Shown here: positions 1-9,867 of the stretch, piece after piece | How positions within the stretch are numbered: position 1 is the stretch's first letter | Layout of the letters: the number at the start of each line of letters is the position of its first letter | NCBI RefSeq assembly: GCF_019219075.1 | Contig: NZ_JAHUWJ010000021.1 | Coordinates: 59,500-123,499, forward strand | Origin: Chitinophaga sp. sic0106 | Lineage (GTDB): Bacteria; Bacteroidota; Bacteroidia; Chitinophagales; Chitinophagaceae | Reading direction: 5' to 3' | DNA: 64,000 bases | Program-made: the position numbers and the translations under genes | Notes under the pieces: generated by a model | What the model was told of the DNA's origin: nothing | Databases searched by the model: none | What the model saw: the letters and a program-made list of their open reading frames with translations, nothing else

Positions 1-5
1 TATTT

Positions 6-3000
6 TTGCCGGATAAAATTAGCCGCCTGAAAAAAGTACGGAAAATATTATCAGTCATTCTCTTGTGTTTGTTGGGCCTCATCATCTTGATCGGGATACT
101 GGTAAACATTCCGGTGATCCAGAATTACCTGGTGCATGAAGTAACCAGCCGCCTGTCGGAGCAACTAAAAACCAGGGTGGAAATCAAACATGTGGATATC
201 CGGCTGTTCAATAGCCTGGACCTGGAAGGTGCGCTTATCGAAGACCTCAACAAAGATACCCTCCTCTACGCCGGCAGACTGCAGCTCAGGATTACAGACT
301 GGTTCTTTTTTGCAGACAGACCCGTGATTAAATTCGTAGGACTCGACAATGCACAGGTAAACCTGCTCCGCCCCCGGAACGACTCCGTTTGGAACTACGA
401 ATTTATCTCCGACGCCTTCAGCGGCCCCTCAACAGGTACCCAACAGCAAAGCGGCGGCGTTGCATTCGACCTCAAAAAAGTAGACCTCCGCAATATCCGT
501 ATCAACCAGGTAGACCAATGGATCGGAGAAGATATGCGCGGCTATGCCAAACGCATCTATCTCGATGCTAAAAATCTCGACCTTCAGAAACATAATATCG
601 ACATACAGGAAATATCACTGGACGAACCCAGCTTCATCATCAGCAGCTACAGTGCCTCTCCCCTGCGCAAACGCCGGCCCAGAGTGAATACACCCGTGGA
701 GTACGATAGCACACAGCTGCGCTGGAACAACGATAACTGGAAGCTGATCGTCAAAGAACTAACCATCAAAAAGGGACTTTTTGGCGTGGATAACCCGGAA
801 GACTCTACGAAAATCGAAGATGGTTACTTTGCCCCCCATCATATCCGGTTCAGTAATATCAACCTCTCCCTGACTAATACCAGCATCTATAAAGACAGTA
901 TCATCGGGGACCTCAGCCTCTCCACCAAAGAGCGCAGCGGCTTTGAAGTGAAAAAAATGACCAGCAGGTTTAAGATGTCGCCGGTAGAAATGGAGTTCTC
1001 CCACCTGGACCTGGAAACAAACCGGAGTCATATAGGAGATTACTATACCATGCAGTACAGCGACTTCGACGACATGAGCGATTACATCGACCTGGTGTAT
1101 ATGCGCGCTAACTTCAAGAACTGTAAGGTGAGTAGCGACGATATTGCCTACTTTGCCCCTCCTCTCTCTACCTGGAAAAAAGAAATTACCATCAACGGCA
1201 ACGCCCGGGGACCGGTGAGCAACCTCAAAGCCAGCGATATAGACCTGCAGGCAGGAAACACCACGCGCCTCAAAGGCTCGCTGGAAATGCGCGGGCTACC
1301 TGATATCAATGAAACTTATATCGACTTCCACGCGGATAATCTCATGACCACCGGCGCAGATGTAATGCAGATCATGCCCGTCGTGAAAGACATCAATTCC
1401 GCTGTGAGAATTGACCGCCTTACCAGCATTAACTTTAAAGGAAGTTATACCGGCTTCATCAACGACTTTGTGGCCTATGGCCAGTTCCAGACCAACCTGG
1501 GACAGGTGAATTCCGATCTGAACTTTAAAACCAACCGCGATGTGCCGGTGTACTCCGGTAGTTTGAATACCACCAACTTCAATCTCGGGAGCTTACTCAA
1601 TATCCCGGATCTGAACGAAGTAACGCTGAAGGCTACACTAAATGGCGCCGGGTTTAACTTCCGTACGCTGAAAGTATCGCTGGACGCGGATGTCCAAAGT
1701 ATATCCCTCTATGGTTACAATTACCAGAACATTAAGACCAAAGGGGAAATGAACCGGAAGTTTTTCAATGGCGCCCTCGCCGTGGATGACCCGAACCTGG
1801 ACATGGACTTTGCAGGCACCATCGATTTTAACCAGGCCTTGCCAGTATTCCAGTTTAATTCCGAAATCCGCAAGAGCGACCTCAAAGCCCTGCATTTTGT
1901 AAACGATTCATTAACGCTGCAAGCTAAGCTGGACCTGAACTTTGCAGGTAGCAATATCGATAACTTCGAAGGAAGCGCCCGCATGTATGATGTGTCGCTG
2001 TTCAAAGATAATAGTCGCCTCGAGTTCGACTCCCTGGCACTCAAGGCCGAAACACAGGGCGATCAGAAAACACTACAAATCAACGGTAGCGAAGTCCAAG
2101 GCTATGTAAAAGGAAAATATTCTTTCCTGGAACTGCCGGATGCCTTTCAGCAACTGCTGTACCGTTATTATCCCAGCTATTTCCTGGAGCCTTCCAACAA
2201 TGATATCCACGAGGACTTCCAGTTCAAATTTGAATTTGGGAATGTGGCCAAGCTGATCAAAGGCTTCACCAACCAGGTGGCCGGCTTTGACTATAGCACT
2301 GTAGAAGGTAGTTTGAATACCGAAACCGGCAATCTTGGCCTTAATATCCAGGTACCGGAAGCCAGTATTTTACAATACCAGTTAAAGGATATTCAGGTAA
2401 AGGGAGATGGTAACGCCCGCAAGGTAAACCTCAGCGGTACAGTGGGGCAAGTACTAAACAGCGGCAAGGAAGTATTGGTAAATCCGCTGATACTTGCTAA
2501 CTCTTCCAATGACACTTCTTATATAAAAGTAGATCTACAGGCGCAGGATACCACTAGTCTGGATGGATTTTATGCCCGTGTAGTCACGGTGCAGCAAGGG
2601 ATGAAAGTGAACTTCCTCAACAGCGCATTTACGGTAAACGAGCGCCAGTGGAACGTTACACCAGGTAACGAGATTTATTGGAGCAAGCATTTCCTTACCG
2701 TGAAAAACCTGAAAATTACCCGTAACGATCAGAGTGTAACCGTTGAAACTAACGAGTTCAATCCGGATGAATCCAGGTTTATCATCACCCTAAAAAATTT
2801 AAACCTGGCCGATGTGATACCTGCACAGCTCGTGACCACGCGCATTGAAGGGATCACCGATGGTACCATCAACATTTCCGACCCTACCAACAACCTGGAT
2901 ATCAATGCCGCCCTGCGTACTCGGGAGCTGCGGATCGACAATGATTCCATTGGCCTGGTGACCGTGGACGGTACCTACCTCCAACATACCGGCCAGGCTA

Positions 3001-4793
3001 CGTTTGCCGTTAAATCAGACAACTATGGCATGAACTTCAATGCTCAGGGCCGGGTAGGTTTATCGAAATCAGATAATGGGCTGGATGCCGTCATCAATAT
3101 GGATGGGAGTAGCATTAGTCTGCTCAATAAATACCTGGTGGGCTATGTTCGTGACCTTACAGGCACGGTGGCCGGCAACCTGACCGTGGGCGGAACTACC
3201 GCACAGCCTTCGATCAGGGGTAAGCTCGTGCTGGATACCGTGGGCGTTACGGTGGACTATCTCGGAACGCGGTATCGCATTCCTAAGCTGAATGTGAATG
3301 TGGATGATAACCTTATTGAGTTCGGCAGCTTTACTGTAATTGATAAATTTAATACCAAAGGCACCGCCAACGGCTATATTTCCCATGATCATTTCGACAA
3401 GCTGAACTTCGATTTTGATGTAACCGGCAGGAAATTCCTCTTCCTGAATACCAGTGCCAATGATAATGATTTGTTTTATGGAGATGTAATAGCTGACGGT
3501 AAGGTATATTTCTCCGGACCGCTGAATGACCTGCAAATGCACGTGCTCGCGAGACCCGTTAGGGGAACGCATTTCTATCTCCCTATATCAGACAGTAAGG
3601 ATATCGGGAAATATGAATATATCAAGTTCAAAACTTACGGTACCGAACAAACGGCAAAGAAGAAGAAGGACGATACCAAACTCACCATCAAACTAGACAT
3701 TGCCGCCAACCCGGATGCACAAATTGATGTGATCCTGGACGCCACCACCGGGGATATTATTTCTGCCAACGGTACCGGTAACCTGCAGATCATCGCTAAT
3801 ACCGACGGTGATTTCAGTATGTTCGGCAACTACGAAATCAGCAACGGTTCCTATAACTTCAACTTCCAGCGGGTGACCAGCTGGAAATTTGACATCGAAA
3901 AAAACAGTAGCATCAGCTGGAATGGCGACCCTTCTGAAGCCATCATGAACATTACCGCCAAATACTCGCTGCCAAAGGTAAGTTTGTATAACCTGGTAGG
4001 CCAGGCTGCCACCATGGCCACAAACGATAAGCTGGCCACCCGCCAGGAACGTGTGGACGTGTTGATTAACCTGAAGGGTGCACTGATGAAGCCTGATATC
4101 ACCTATTCCATCGAGCTGCCGGAGGTAGGTACCCTATCTTACGAAAGTGGGGTGGCGGCGAAGCTCAAGGAAATCAACAACGACCAGAACAAAGCCCTGC
4201 TGCAGATTTACGGTTTGCTGATTGCCAACCAGTTCCTGCCGGACGATGCCGGCGGCGGCGCCAACGTGGGTATCACCGGTAAAAACAGTGTGGGACAGGC
4301 AATTTCCGCGCAGGCTTCTGCTATCCTCAATAACATTACCGGCGCGCTGCTCAAGGGCAGTGGCATCGGTATCAACGTTAATTACCGCGCCTACAATGTG
4401 GGCGGCCTTCCAGATAACTCGAGTGTAGACCGTAACCAGGTGAGTGCCGGTGTAACAAGCAACCTGTTTAACAACCGCTTCCGGCTCTATGCTGGTGGCG
4501 ACTACGACTGGGGCAAAACCGCTACTTCCGCCAGCAGCAACCGCTTTGCGGGCGACTTCCGTATAGAATATCTCCTGACGCCTGATGGCCGTGTCCGTAT
4601 CAACGCCTTCAGCAAGTCGGATTACGACGTGTATAACCTCAACAACCGTACGAAATCCGGTTTGGGTATTTCCTATGTACGTGAATACGACCGTTTCCTG
4701 GAGCTGTTTAATAAGAACAGGCGCCGGGTGCCGGTGCAGCAGCCACCGGCGGACTCTACGCGGGTGGCGGATTCTACTAATACCAAAAAGTAG
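6..4793 (+). CDS. tamB: TamB-like translocation/assembly module protein (5' end uncertain)
   Basis: Very large (about 1595 aa) envelope protein. A single membrane anchor lies at residues about 14-34. A long beta-rich region follows, and a conserved C-terminal TamB/DUF490-type domain covers about residues 1170-1570. In the family, TamB spans the periplasm from the inner membrane and works in outer-membrane protein insertion or phospholipid transport. The TTG at 6 is the first start codon available, but the frame stays open to the window edge, so a few N-terminal residues may be missing. Bases 1-8 (TATTTTTG) match the Bacteroidota -7 box, which would put transcription start after this TTG, so the start is unresolved. 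The stop codon lies inside the palindromic element at 4790-4875. No TamA/BamA partner is visible in the window. Confidence 0.85.
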   Translation: MPDKISRLKKVRKILSVILLCLLGLIILIGILVNIPVIQNYLVHEVTSRLSEQLKTRVEIKHVDIRLFNSLDLEGALIEDLNKDTLLYAGRLQLRITDWFFFADRPVIKFVGLDNAQVNLLRPRNDSVWNYEFISDAFSGPSTGTQQQSGGVAFDLKKVDLRNIRINQVDQWIGEDMRGYAKRIYLDAKNLDLQKHNIDIQEISLDEPSFIISSYSASPLRKRRPRVNTPVEYDSTQLRWNNDNWKLIVKELTIKKGLFGVDNPEDSTKIEDGYFAPHHIRFSNINLSLTNTSIYKDSIIGDLSLSTKERSGFEVKKMTSRFKMSPVEMEFSHLDLETNRSHIGDYYTMQYSDFDDMSDYIDLVYMRANFKNCKVSSDDIAYFAPPLSTWKKEITINGNARGPVSNLKASDIDLQAGNTTRLKGSLEMRGLPDINETYIDFHADNLMTTGADVMQIMPVVKDINSAVRIDRLTSINFKGSYTGFINDFVAYGQFQTNLGQVNSDLNFKTNRDVPVYSGSLNTTNFNLGSLLNIPDLNEVTLKATLNGAGFNFRTLKVSLDADVQSISLYGYNYQNIKTKGEMNRKFFNGALAVDDPNLDMDFAGTIDFNQALPVFQFNSEIRKSDLKALHFVNDSLTLQAKLDLNFAGSNIDNFEGSARMYDVSLFKDNSRLEFDSLALKAETQGDQKTLQINGSEVQGYVKGKYSFLELPDAFQQLLYRYYPSYFLEPSNNDIHEDFQFKFEFGNVAKLIKGFTNQVAGFDYSTVEGSLNTETGNLGLNIQVPEASILQYQLKDIQVKGDGNARKVNLSGTVGQVLNSGKEVLVNPLILANSSNDTSYIKVDLQAQDTTSLDGFYARVVTVQQGMKVNFLNSAFTVNERQWNVTPGNEIYWSKHFLTVKNLKITRNDQSVTVETNEFNPDESRFIITLKNLNLADVIPAQLVTTRIEGITDGTINISDPTNNLDINAALRTRELRIDNDSIGLVTVDGTYLQHTGQATFAVKSDNYGMNFNAQGRVGLSKSDNGLDAVINMDGSSISLLNKYLVGYVRDLTGTVAGNLTVGGTTAQPSIRGKLVLDTVGVTVDYLGTRYRIPKLNVNVDDNLIEFGSFTVIDKFNTKGTANGYISHDHFDKLNFDFDVTGRKFLFLNTSANDNDLFYGDVIADGKVYFSGPLNDLQMHVLARPVRGTHFYLPISDSKDIGKYEYIKFKTYGTEQTAKKKKDDTKLTIKLDIAANPDAQIDVILDATTGDIISANGTGNLQIIANTDGDFSMFGNYEISNGSYNFNFQRVTSWKFDIEKNSSISWNGDPSEAIMNITAKYSLPKVSLYNLVGQAATMATNDKLATRQERVDVLINLKGALMKPDITYSIELPEVGTLSYESGVAAKLKEINNDQNKALLQIYGLLIANQFLPDDAGGGANVGITGKNSVGQAISAQASAILNNITGALLKGSGIGINVNYRAYNVGGLPDNSSVDRNQVSAGVTSNLFNNRFRLYAGGDYDWGKTATSASSNRFAGDFRIEYLLTPDGRVRINAFSKSDYDVYNLNNRTKSGLGISYVREYDRFLELFNKNRRRVPVQQPPADSTRVADSTNTKK

Positions 4794-4875
4794 AGCCGCA
4801 ATGCTTGCGGCTCCTCGTTTTGATTCTAATTATAAGCTGAACCTAAGCAAGGAGCCGCAAGCATTGCGGCTCTAC
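4790..4875. repeat. 86-nt compound palindromic element, copy 1
   Basis: Two perfect 26-nt inverted arms (4790-4815 and 4850-4875) flank a 34-nt spacer. Each arm is itself a hairpin, GAGCCGCAA-TGC-TTGCGGCTC. The element lies between the convergent tamB and ribBA genes, and its outer edge contains the tamB stop codon. It may act as a bidirectional terminator. A second copy is at 34625-34710, which makes it a dispersed repeat rather than a one-off terminator. Confidence 0.85.
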
Positions 4876-4899
4876 ACCATATTATATTAAGACAAGACC

Positions 4900-6102
4900 T
4901 TAGCCTTTCATAATTTCATGTCCGAGTTTATCTCTTTTAGTACGGAGATAATTTTCGTTGTGTGGGTTGGGATGAATTTCGATAGGTACGTTTTCCACTA
5001 CTTCCAGACCGTATCCCAGCAGGCCGGCGCGTTTGCGTGGGTTGTTGGTGATGAGGCGAAGTTTGCAGATACCGAGGTGGCGGAGGATTTGGGCACCTAC
5101 ACCATAATCGCGTTCGTCCATTTTAAAGCCCAGTTCCAGGTTGGCTTCAACGGTATCGCGGCCTTCTTCCTGGAGTTTATAGGCGTGGAGTTTGTTCATG
5201 AGTCCGATGCCACGACCTTCCTGGTTCATATATAATATAAGGCCTTTCCCTTCTTTTTCTACCATCTGCATGGCGGCGTGCAGTTGTTCGCCGCAGTCGC
5301 AGCGCAGCGAGTGGAGGATATCTCCGGTTACACAGCTGGAGTGAACGCGTACCAGTACGGGTTCATCTTTTTCCCATTCCCCTTTTTTGAGGGCCATATG
5401 TATTTCGCCGGTGTTAAGCTGGGTATAGGCGATCAGTTCAAAGTTGCCGTATTTGGTGGGCATTTGCACTCTTTCTCCTTCTTCGATAAGGGTTTCCTTA
5501 CTGAGGAGGTAGGTGATCATGTCTTTGATGGAGATCAGTTTGAGATCGAATTTGGTGGCTATTTCGCGCAGCTCAGGCAGGCGGGCCATGGTACCGTCTT
5601 CGTTCATGATTTCTACCAGGACGCCGGCGGGTTCAAATCCTGCGAGGCGGGCCAGGTCGATGGTGGCTTCTGTATGGCCGGAGCGGCGGAGCACTCCTCC
5701 GGACTTAGCTTTTAGCGGGAAGATATGTCCCGGTTTGCCGAGTTCTTCCGGTTTGGTATTCGGATCGATCAGCGCCTGGATGGTTTTAGCCCTGTCGTGT
5801 GCGGAGATACCGGTGGTACATCCGTGGCCGAGCAGGTCAACCGAAACGGTGAAAGGTGTTTGGTGCAGAGCGGTGTTATCCCTTACCATCAGGTCGAGTC
5901 CCAGTTCTTCACAGCGTTCTTCCACAAGGGGGGCGCAGATGAGTCCGCGACCATGAATGCTCATAAAGTTGATGATTTCGGGCGTTACGTTGCGGGCTGC
6001 GGTGATGAAATCTCCCTCATTTTCGCGGTCCTCATCGTCCACTACTATTACCAGTTTACCGTTTTTTATATCTTCTATTGCTGCTTCTATTGTATCTAAC
6101 AT
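4900..6102 (-). CDS. ribBA: Bifunctional 3,4-dihydroxy-2-butanone-4-phosphate synthase / GTP cyclohydrolase II
   Basis: A 400-aa two-domain riboflavin biosynthesis enzyme. The N-terminal half (about 1-200) is the RibB domain, which makes dihydroxybutanone phosphate from ribulose 5-phosphate. It carries the acidic signature DDEDRENEGDF near residue 22. The C-terminal half (about 205-400) is GTP cyclohydrolase II, with zinc-ligand cysteines in CVTGDILHSLRCDC near 256-269 and the NQEGRGIGL segment. Length and domain order are normal for RibBA. It stands alone, convergent with tamB and divergent from the Oar-like receptor. A TAACTTTG box lies 36-43 bp upstream. I saw no FMN riboswitch-like fold in the leader. 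Confidence 0.97.
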   Translation of the reverse strand: MLDTIEAAIEDIKNGKLVIVVDDEDRENEGDFITAARNVTPEIINFMSIHGRGLICAPLVEERCEELGLDLMVRDNTALHQTPFTVSVDLLGHGCTTGISAHDRAKTIQALIDPNTKPEELGKPGHIFPLKAKSGGVLRRSGHTEATIDLARLAGFEPAGVLVEIMNEDGTMARLPELREIATKFDLKLISIKDMITYLLSKETLIEEGERVQMPTKYGNFELIAYTQLNTGEIHMALKKGEWEKDEPVLVRVHSSCVTGDILHSLRCDCGEQLHAAMQMVEKEGKGLILYMNQEGRGIGLMNKLHAYKLQEEGRDTVEANLELGFKMDERDYGVGAQILRHLGICKLRLITNNPRKRAGLLGYGLEVVENVPIEIHPNPHNENYLRTKRDKLGHEIMKG

Positions 6103-6481
6103 AAAAAAATCCTTCGGTCAAGTAATAATGAATGGCGCAAAGTTACGACAATTAATGGTGGAAAACTGAAGCATTCATGGTTGGTTTCCGGGGCAAAAAA
6201 ATGTTGGAGGCATGCCAGATACGCAGCATGATTTTTACATATATTTTTATCACAGAGAGTAAGTAGTATAGAACAAACAAATCCCCTGAAAGGTTCGGCC
6301 ATGGCTCCTTAACCAATCATTAACAGAATGGACAATTTGATGGCTGCTAAATTTTGGCAGGAAAATTAGTTAAAGCTAAGGTGGAGAAATCATTTCCTAA
6401 ATAGCTTTCAATTTTTTTGGCGGCACACAAGTTATCCACAATTTGCTTAACGATTAGTTAATATAGAGTTAAAATTTAACC
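6103..6481. other. Divergent intergenic region, ribBA / Oar-like receptor
   Basis: 379 bp of AT-rich non-coding DNA between divergent genes. It holds the ribBA -7 box (6138-6145, minus). Otherwise I see only one isolated TTATCCACA (6432-6440) and no conserved RNA fold. Confidence 0.6.
6138..6145 (-). promoter_or_regulatory. ribBA promoter -7 box
   Basis: On the minus strand this reads TAACTTTG, a perfect match to the Bacteroidota sigma-A -7 consensus TAnnTTTG, followed by GCGCC. No good TTG -33 box lies at the expected distance. The predicted leader is about 30 nt. Confidence 0.55.
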
Positions 6482-6493
6482 ATGAGAATGTCG

Positions 6494-6501
6494 CATCTTT
6501 G
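6494..6501 (+). promoter_or_regulatory. Oar-like receptor promoter -7 box
   Basis: CATCTTTG followed by GCGCC resembles TAnnTTTG with one mismatch, and has the same GCGCC tail as the ribBA box. It lies downstream of the first possible ATG (6482), which argues that translation begins further in, at 6506 or 6527. Confidence 0.45.
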
Positions 6502-6526
6502 CGCCATGAATCAAATTTCTCAAATC

Positions 6527-9500
6527 ATGGGGTTAAGAAAATTACTCTTTACATTTTCTTTATTACTTGTTACCCTCTTTACCTACGCTCAGGTAACCAC
6601 CTCCAGTATTAATGGTGTGGTGACTGATGCTAAGGGTGAAGGGCTCATCGGGGCTACTGTTAAAGCCACCCACTTACCTAGTGGTACCGTTTATGGTACA
6701 ACCACCCGCAACGGGGGAGAATACACCATTCCTAATATGCGTGTAGGCGGACCTTATAAGGTTGAAATCTCTTTCATAAGTTTTGCTACTGAGACATTTA
6801 ATGACCTGAGCCTGAAACTTGGAACTCCGCTGCGTCTTAACGCTAAGCTGAATGAAGGCTCCACTGCACTTAAAGAAGTTAACATCACTGCCAGCAAGGC
6901 TGTAGCCCAGGGCAATGGTGGTACTTCCATGAACGTATCCCGTTCTCAGCTGGATGTTTTACCTACTGTAAACAGAAGTGTGCAGGACTTTGCACGTCTG
7001 AGCCCGCAGGCTTCCGTATCGACCAACGGTAAAGATGGTTCGCCAATGGGGATTTCTTTTGGTGGTCAAAGTAACAAATACAACCAGTTTGCAGTGGATG
7101 GTGCCGTTGCCAATGACGTATTTGGTTTATCAGCTTCTGGTACCAATGGTGGTCAGGCAGGTGCTAACCCTATCTCATTTGAAACAATTGATCAGTTACA
7201 AATTGTACTTAATCCATATGATGTAAAACAAAGTGGTTTCACTGGCGGTGGTATTAACGCGATCACCAAAAGTGGTACTAACGAGTTCCATGGTGCAGCT
7301 TATGGCTTCCTTCAGAACCAGAACTTTGTTGGTAAAGCTCCAGACACCACCAAATCTAAATATGGTGATTTCTCCAGCAAAATCTACGGTGCATCTTTCG
7401 GTGGCCCGATCATCAAAAATAAATTGTTCTTCTACGCCAACGCTGAAAGAAGTGAGCGTAACAACCTGGCAGATTTCGATCCAACAAGAGGTCAGTCAAA
7501 CGTAACCGTTGCTGAACTGCAGAAGATCTACGACTTTGTAAAAACTACTTACAATTATGACCTGGGTTCTTTCGGAGAGCAGGAGCGTAAGAAAACTTCT
7601 ACTTCTCTCTTTGGTCGTATCGATTGGAACATCAACGAAAAACATCGTTTGACCCTGCGTCATAACTATGTGAATGCCAGCGATATCAACCTGGGTAGAA
7701 CACTGACTGCAGCCAATTACATGAACAATAACTACTCATTCCCTTCCAAAACCAACTCAAGTGTATTGGAACTGAACTCTACTTTCTCTAACAAGCTGAG
7801 TAACGAATTCAGAGTAGGTTATAATAATATCAGAGACAGAAGATCTTATCTTGGTAATCCTTTCCCGAACGTAGTTATTAACGACAACGGGCGTACCATC
7901 AATCTGGGTTCTGAATTTTCATCTTCCGCAAATGCTTTGGACCAGGACATCTGGACATTTACAGATAACCTGACTATGTATCATGGTAAGCATACCATCA
8001 CCGTAGGTGCAAATGCAGAATTTTACAATATTAAAAATACCTTCATCCAGGCTGCTTTCGGAGCATATACTTATGACTCCATCAACGGTTTCCTGAATGG
8101 CCTGCGTCCTAGACAATACCAGATCAACTATACTACTGCTGATTCAACTGAAAGAGAAGGTATTGGTTTCAAAGCGGCACAAATCGGTGTTTATGCACAG
8201 GATGAGTGGAACATCAGAAGAAACTTTACGTTGACTGTAGGTCTGCGTATTGATATCCCGGTATTCCCAACTACACCTCCGGACAACACAGATTTCTCCA
8301 AAGATCCAAACTTTGCTGGCTACTCTACTACTACCATCCCGAAATCTTCTCCGCTGTTTGCGCCTAGAGTTGGTTTCAGCTGGGATGTTACGAACGACAG
8401 CAAAACCGTTATCCGCGGCGGTGCAGGTATATTTACCGGCCGTGTACCTTTTGTATGGATATCCAATCAATATGGTAACACCGGTAACGTATATACCAAT
8501 ATTTCACTGTCTAACGCACAGTTACCTGCTAACTTTGCTTTCCGTTATAATGCAAACGATCCATTCTACGGTCAATACGGATATTACGAGTTGAAGGAAG
8601 ATGGAGCAACACTGACCAGCCGTCCTTCCAATATCAACCTGTCAGATAAAAACTTCAAATTCCCACAGCTGTTCAAAACCAACCTCGCTGTTGAAAGACA
8701 ACTGCCTTGGGGTATGACTGCAACGGTTGAAGGTAACTTCAGCAAAACCATTAACAACGTGGTTTGGAACAACCTGAACATCGTTCCTTCTGTTACCAAT
8801 GGTGTTCCTGACAGCGTCTCTCTCGGTGGAGGCATGAAACGCCCTAAATGGAAACAAGCTACTACTGCCTTCGGCAACCAGGTATTGCTGCTGCAAAATA
8901 CTAACGAAGGTTACGCATACAACGTATCTGCCGAGTTAACTAAAACCACTAAATCCGGCTTCTTCTTTAAAGCAGGTTACTCTTACGGCGATGCTTATGC
9001 AGTAAACGATGGTACTTCTTCTACTGCCGGTTCTAACTGGCGCTTCGGACCAAACATTAATGGTTTGAATAAACTGGAAAAAGCACGTTCCAACTACAGC
9101 ATGGGTAGCCGCGTACTCGCAGTTGTATCTAAAGGCTTTACTTACGGCGACCCTAAATACAATCTGAAAACTACTGTTACCCTGTTCTATAACGGTCAAT
9201 CCGGCATGCCTTATTCATGGGTATACTTCAACCAGGTTGATCCTACCAACGATGACCTGAACAGTAGCGGAAACAATGATCTGATCTACATCCCTACTCA
9301 AACAGAGGTATCTTCCATGAGATTTGACGCTATCACTTCCGCTTCCTTCAATCGTACAGAAGCACAGCAGAGAGAAGATCTGGAGCGCCTGATCAGCAAC
9401 GACAGCTACCTGAGCAAACACAGAGGTGAAAATGCTAAGAAAAATGCGTCCCGCACTCCGTTCGAAAATATCTTCGACCTGAAAATTGCGCAGCAGATTG

Positions 9501-9760
9501 GCTTCAAAAAACATAAACTGGAAATCACTTTCGACATCCTGAACGTAGGTAATCTGTTGAACAGCGACTGGGGTAAAACTTACTTCATCTCTAACAACGC
9601 TTCTACACCTATCACCTTCAGAAGATTTGATAACGGTACTCCGGTATTCCAATACAATAAATCAAGAATTGTTAACGGTTATGGTCAAGAAACACCATAC
9701 CTGATCAACAACTTCACTGCTCGTTGGAGAGGTCAGCTGGGTTTACGCTACAGCTTCTAA
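6527..9760 (+). CDS. Oar-like TonB-dependent outer-membrane receptor
   Basis: About 1077 aa from the chosen start. A signal peptide (about residues 1-22, ending TYAQ) leads into a carboxypeptidase regulatory-like beta-sandwich (about 25-105), a TonB plug (about 115-225) and a 22-strand-type barrel ending in an aromatic C-terminus (LGLRYSF). This architecture is that of the Oar subfamily of TonB-dependent transporters; the substrate cannot be read from sequence. The frame opens at 6482, but the start at 6527 places the signal peptide at the N-terminus and leaves the -7 box outside the gene. The start at 6506 is also possible. No SusD partner is adjacent, which separates it from the SusC/D locus at 55-59 kb. 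A strong terminator follows. Confidence 0.93.
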   Translation: MGLRKLLFTFSLLLVTLFTYAQVTTSSINGVVTDAKGEGLIGATVKATHLPSGTVYGTTTRNGGEYTIPNMRVGGPYKVEISFISFATETFNDLSLKLGTPLRLNAKLNEGSTALKEVNITASKAVAQGNGGTSMNVSRSQLDVLPTVNRSVQDFARLSPQASVSTNGKDGSPMGISFGGQSNKYNQFAVDGAVANDVFGLSASGTNGGQAGANPISFETIDQLQIVLNPYDVKQSGFTGGGINAITKSGTNEFHGAAYGFLQNQNFVGKAPDTTKSKYGDFSSKIYGASFGGPIIKNKLFFYANAERSERNNLADFDPTRGQSNVTVAELQKIYDFVKTTYNYDLGSFGEQERKKTSTSLFGRIDWNINEKHRLTLRHNYVNASDINLGRTLTAANYMNNNYSFPSKTNSSVLELNSTFSNKLSNEFRVGYNNIRDRRSYLGNPFPNVVINDNGRTINLGSEFSSSANALDQDIWTFTDNLTMYHGKHTITVGANAEFYNIKNTFIQAAFGAYTYDSINGFLNGLRPRQYQINYTTADSTEREGIGFKAAQIGVYAQDEWNIRRNFTLTVGLRIDIPVFPTTPPDNTDFSKDPNFAGYSTTTIPKSSPLFAPRVGFSWDVTNDSKTVIRGGAGIFTGRVPFVWISNQYGNTGNVYTNISLSNAQLPANFAFRYNANDPFYGQYGYYELKEDGATLTSRPSNINLSDKNFKFPQLFKTNLAVERQLPWGMTATVEGNFSKTINNVVWNNLNIVPSVTNGVPDSVSLGGGMKRPKWKQATTAFGNQVLLLQNTNEGYAYNVSAELTKTTKSGFFFKAGYSYGDAYAVNDGTSSTAGSNWRFGPNINGLNKLEKARSNYSMGSRVLAVVSKGFTYGDPKYNLKTTVTLFYNGQSGMPYSWVYFNQVDPTNDDLNSSGNNDLIYIPTQTEVSSMRFDAITSASFNRTEAQQREDLERLISNDSYLSKHRGENAKKNASRTPFENIFDLKIAQQIGFKKHKLEITFDILNVGNLLNSDWGKTYFISNNASTPITFRRFDNGTPVFQYNKSRIVNGYGQETPYLINNFTARWRGQLGLRYSF

Positions 9761-9783
9761 TCCAGAAGAGATATATTATTTCA

Positions 9784-9811
9784 GGCCGCTGCAAATGCAG
9801 CGGCCTTTTTT
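9784..9811 (+). terminator. Intrinsic terminator after the Oar-like receptor
   Basis: A perfect 10-bp stem, GGCCGCTGCA / TGCAGCGGCC, with a 2-nt loop is followed by six T. It lies 24 bp after the stop codon. Confidence 0.92.
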
Positions 9812-9867
9812 ATTGTCTGAAAATAAAAATACCCTATGATGCGTTATCCCAAAGCAATATTCACCTT

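Noticed and set aside
5500..5700. GTTCAAATCCTGC motif resembling a tRNA T-arm
   Set aside because: It lies inside the ribBA reading frame with no cloverleaf around it.
6103..6200. Possible FMN riboswitch in the ribBA leader
   Set aside because: The predicted leader is short (about 30 nt) and I found no RFN-element features.
6432..6440. Perfect DnaA-box-like TTATCCACA upstream of the Oar-like gene
   Set aside because: A single 9-mer is expected by chance about once in a 64-kb window on two strands; no cluster, no dnaA/dnaN context, so not an origin.
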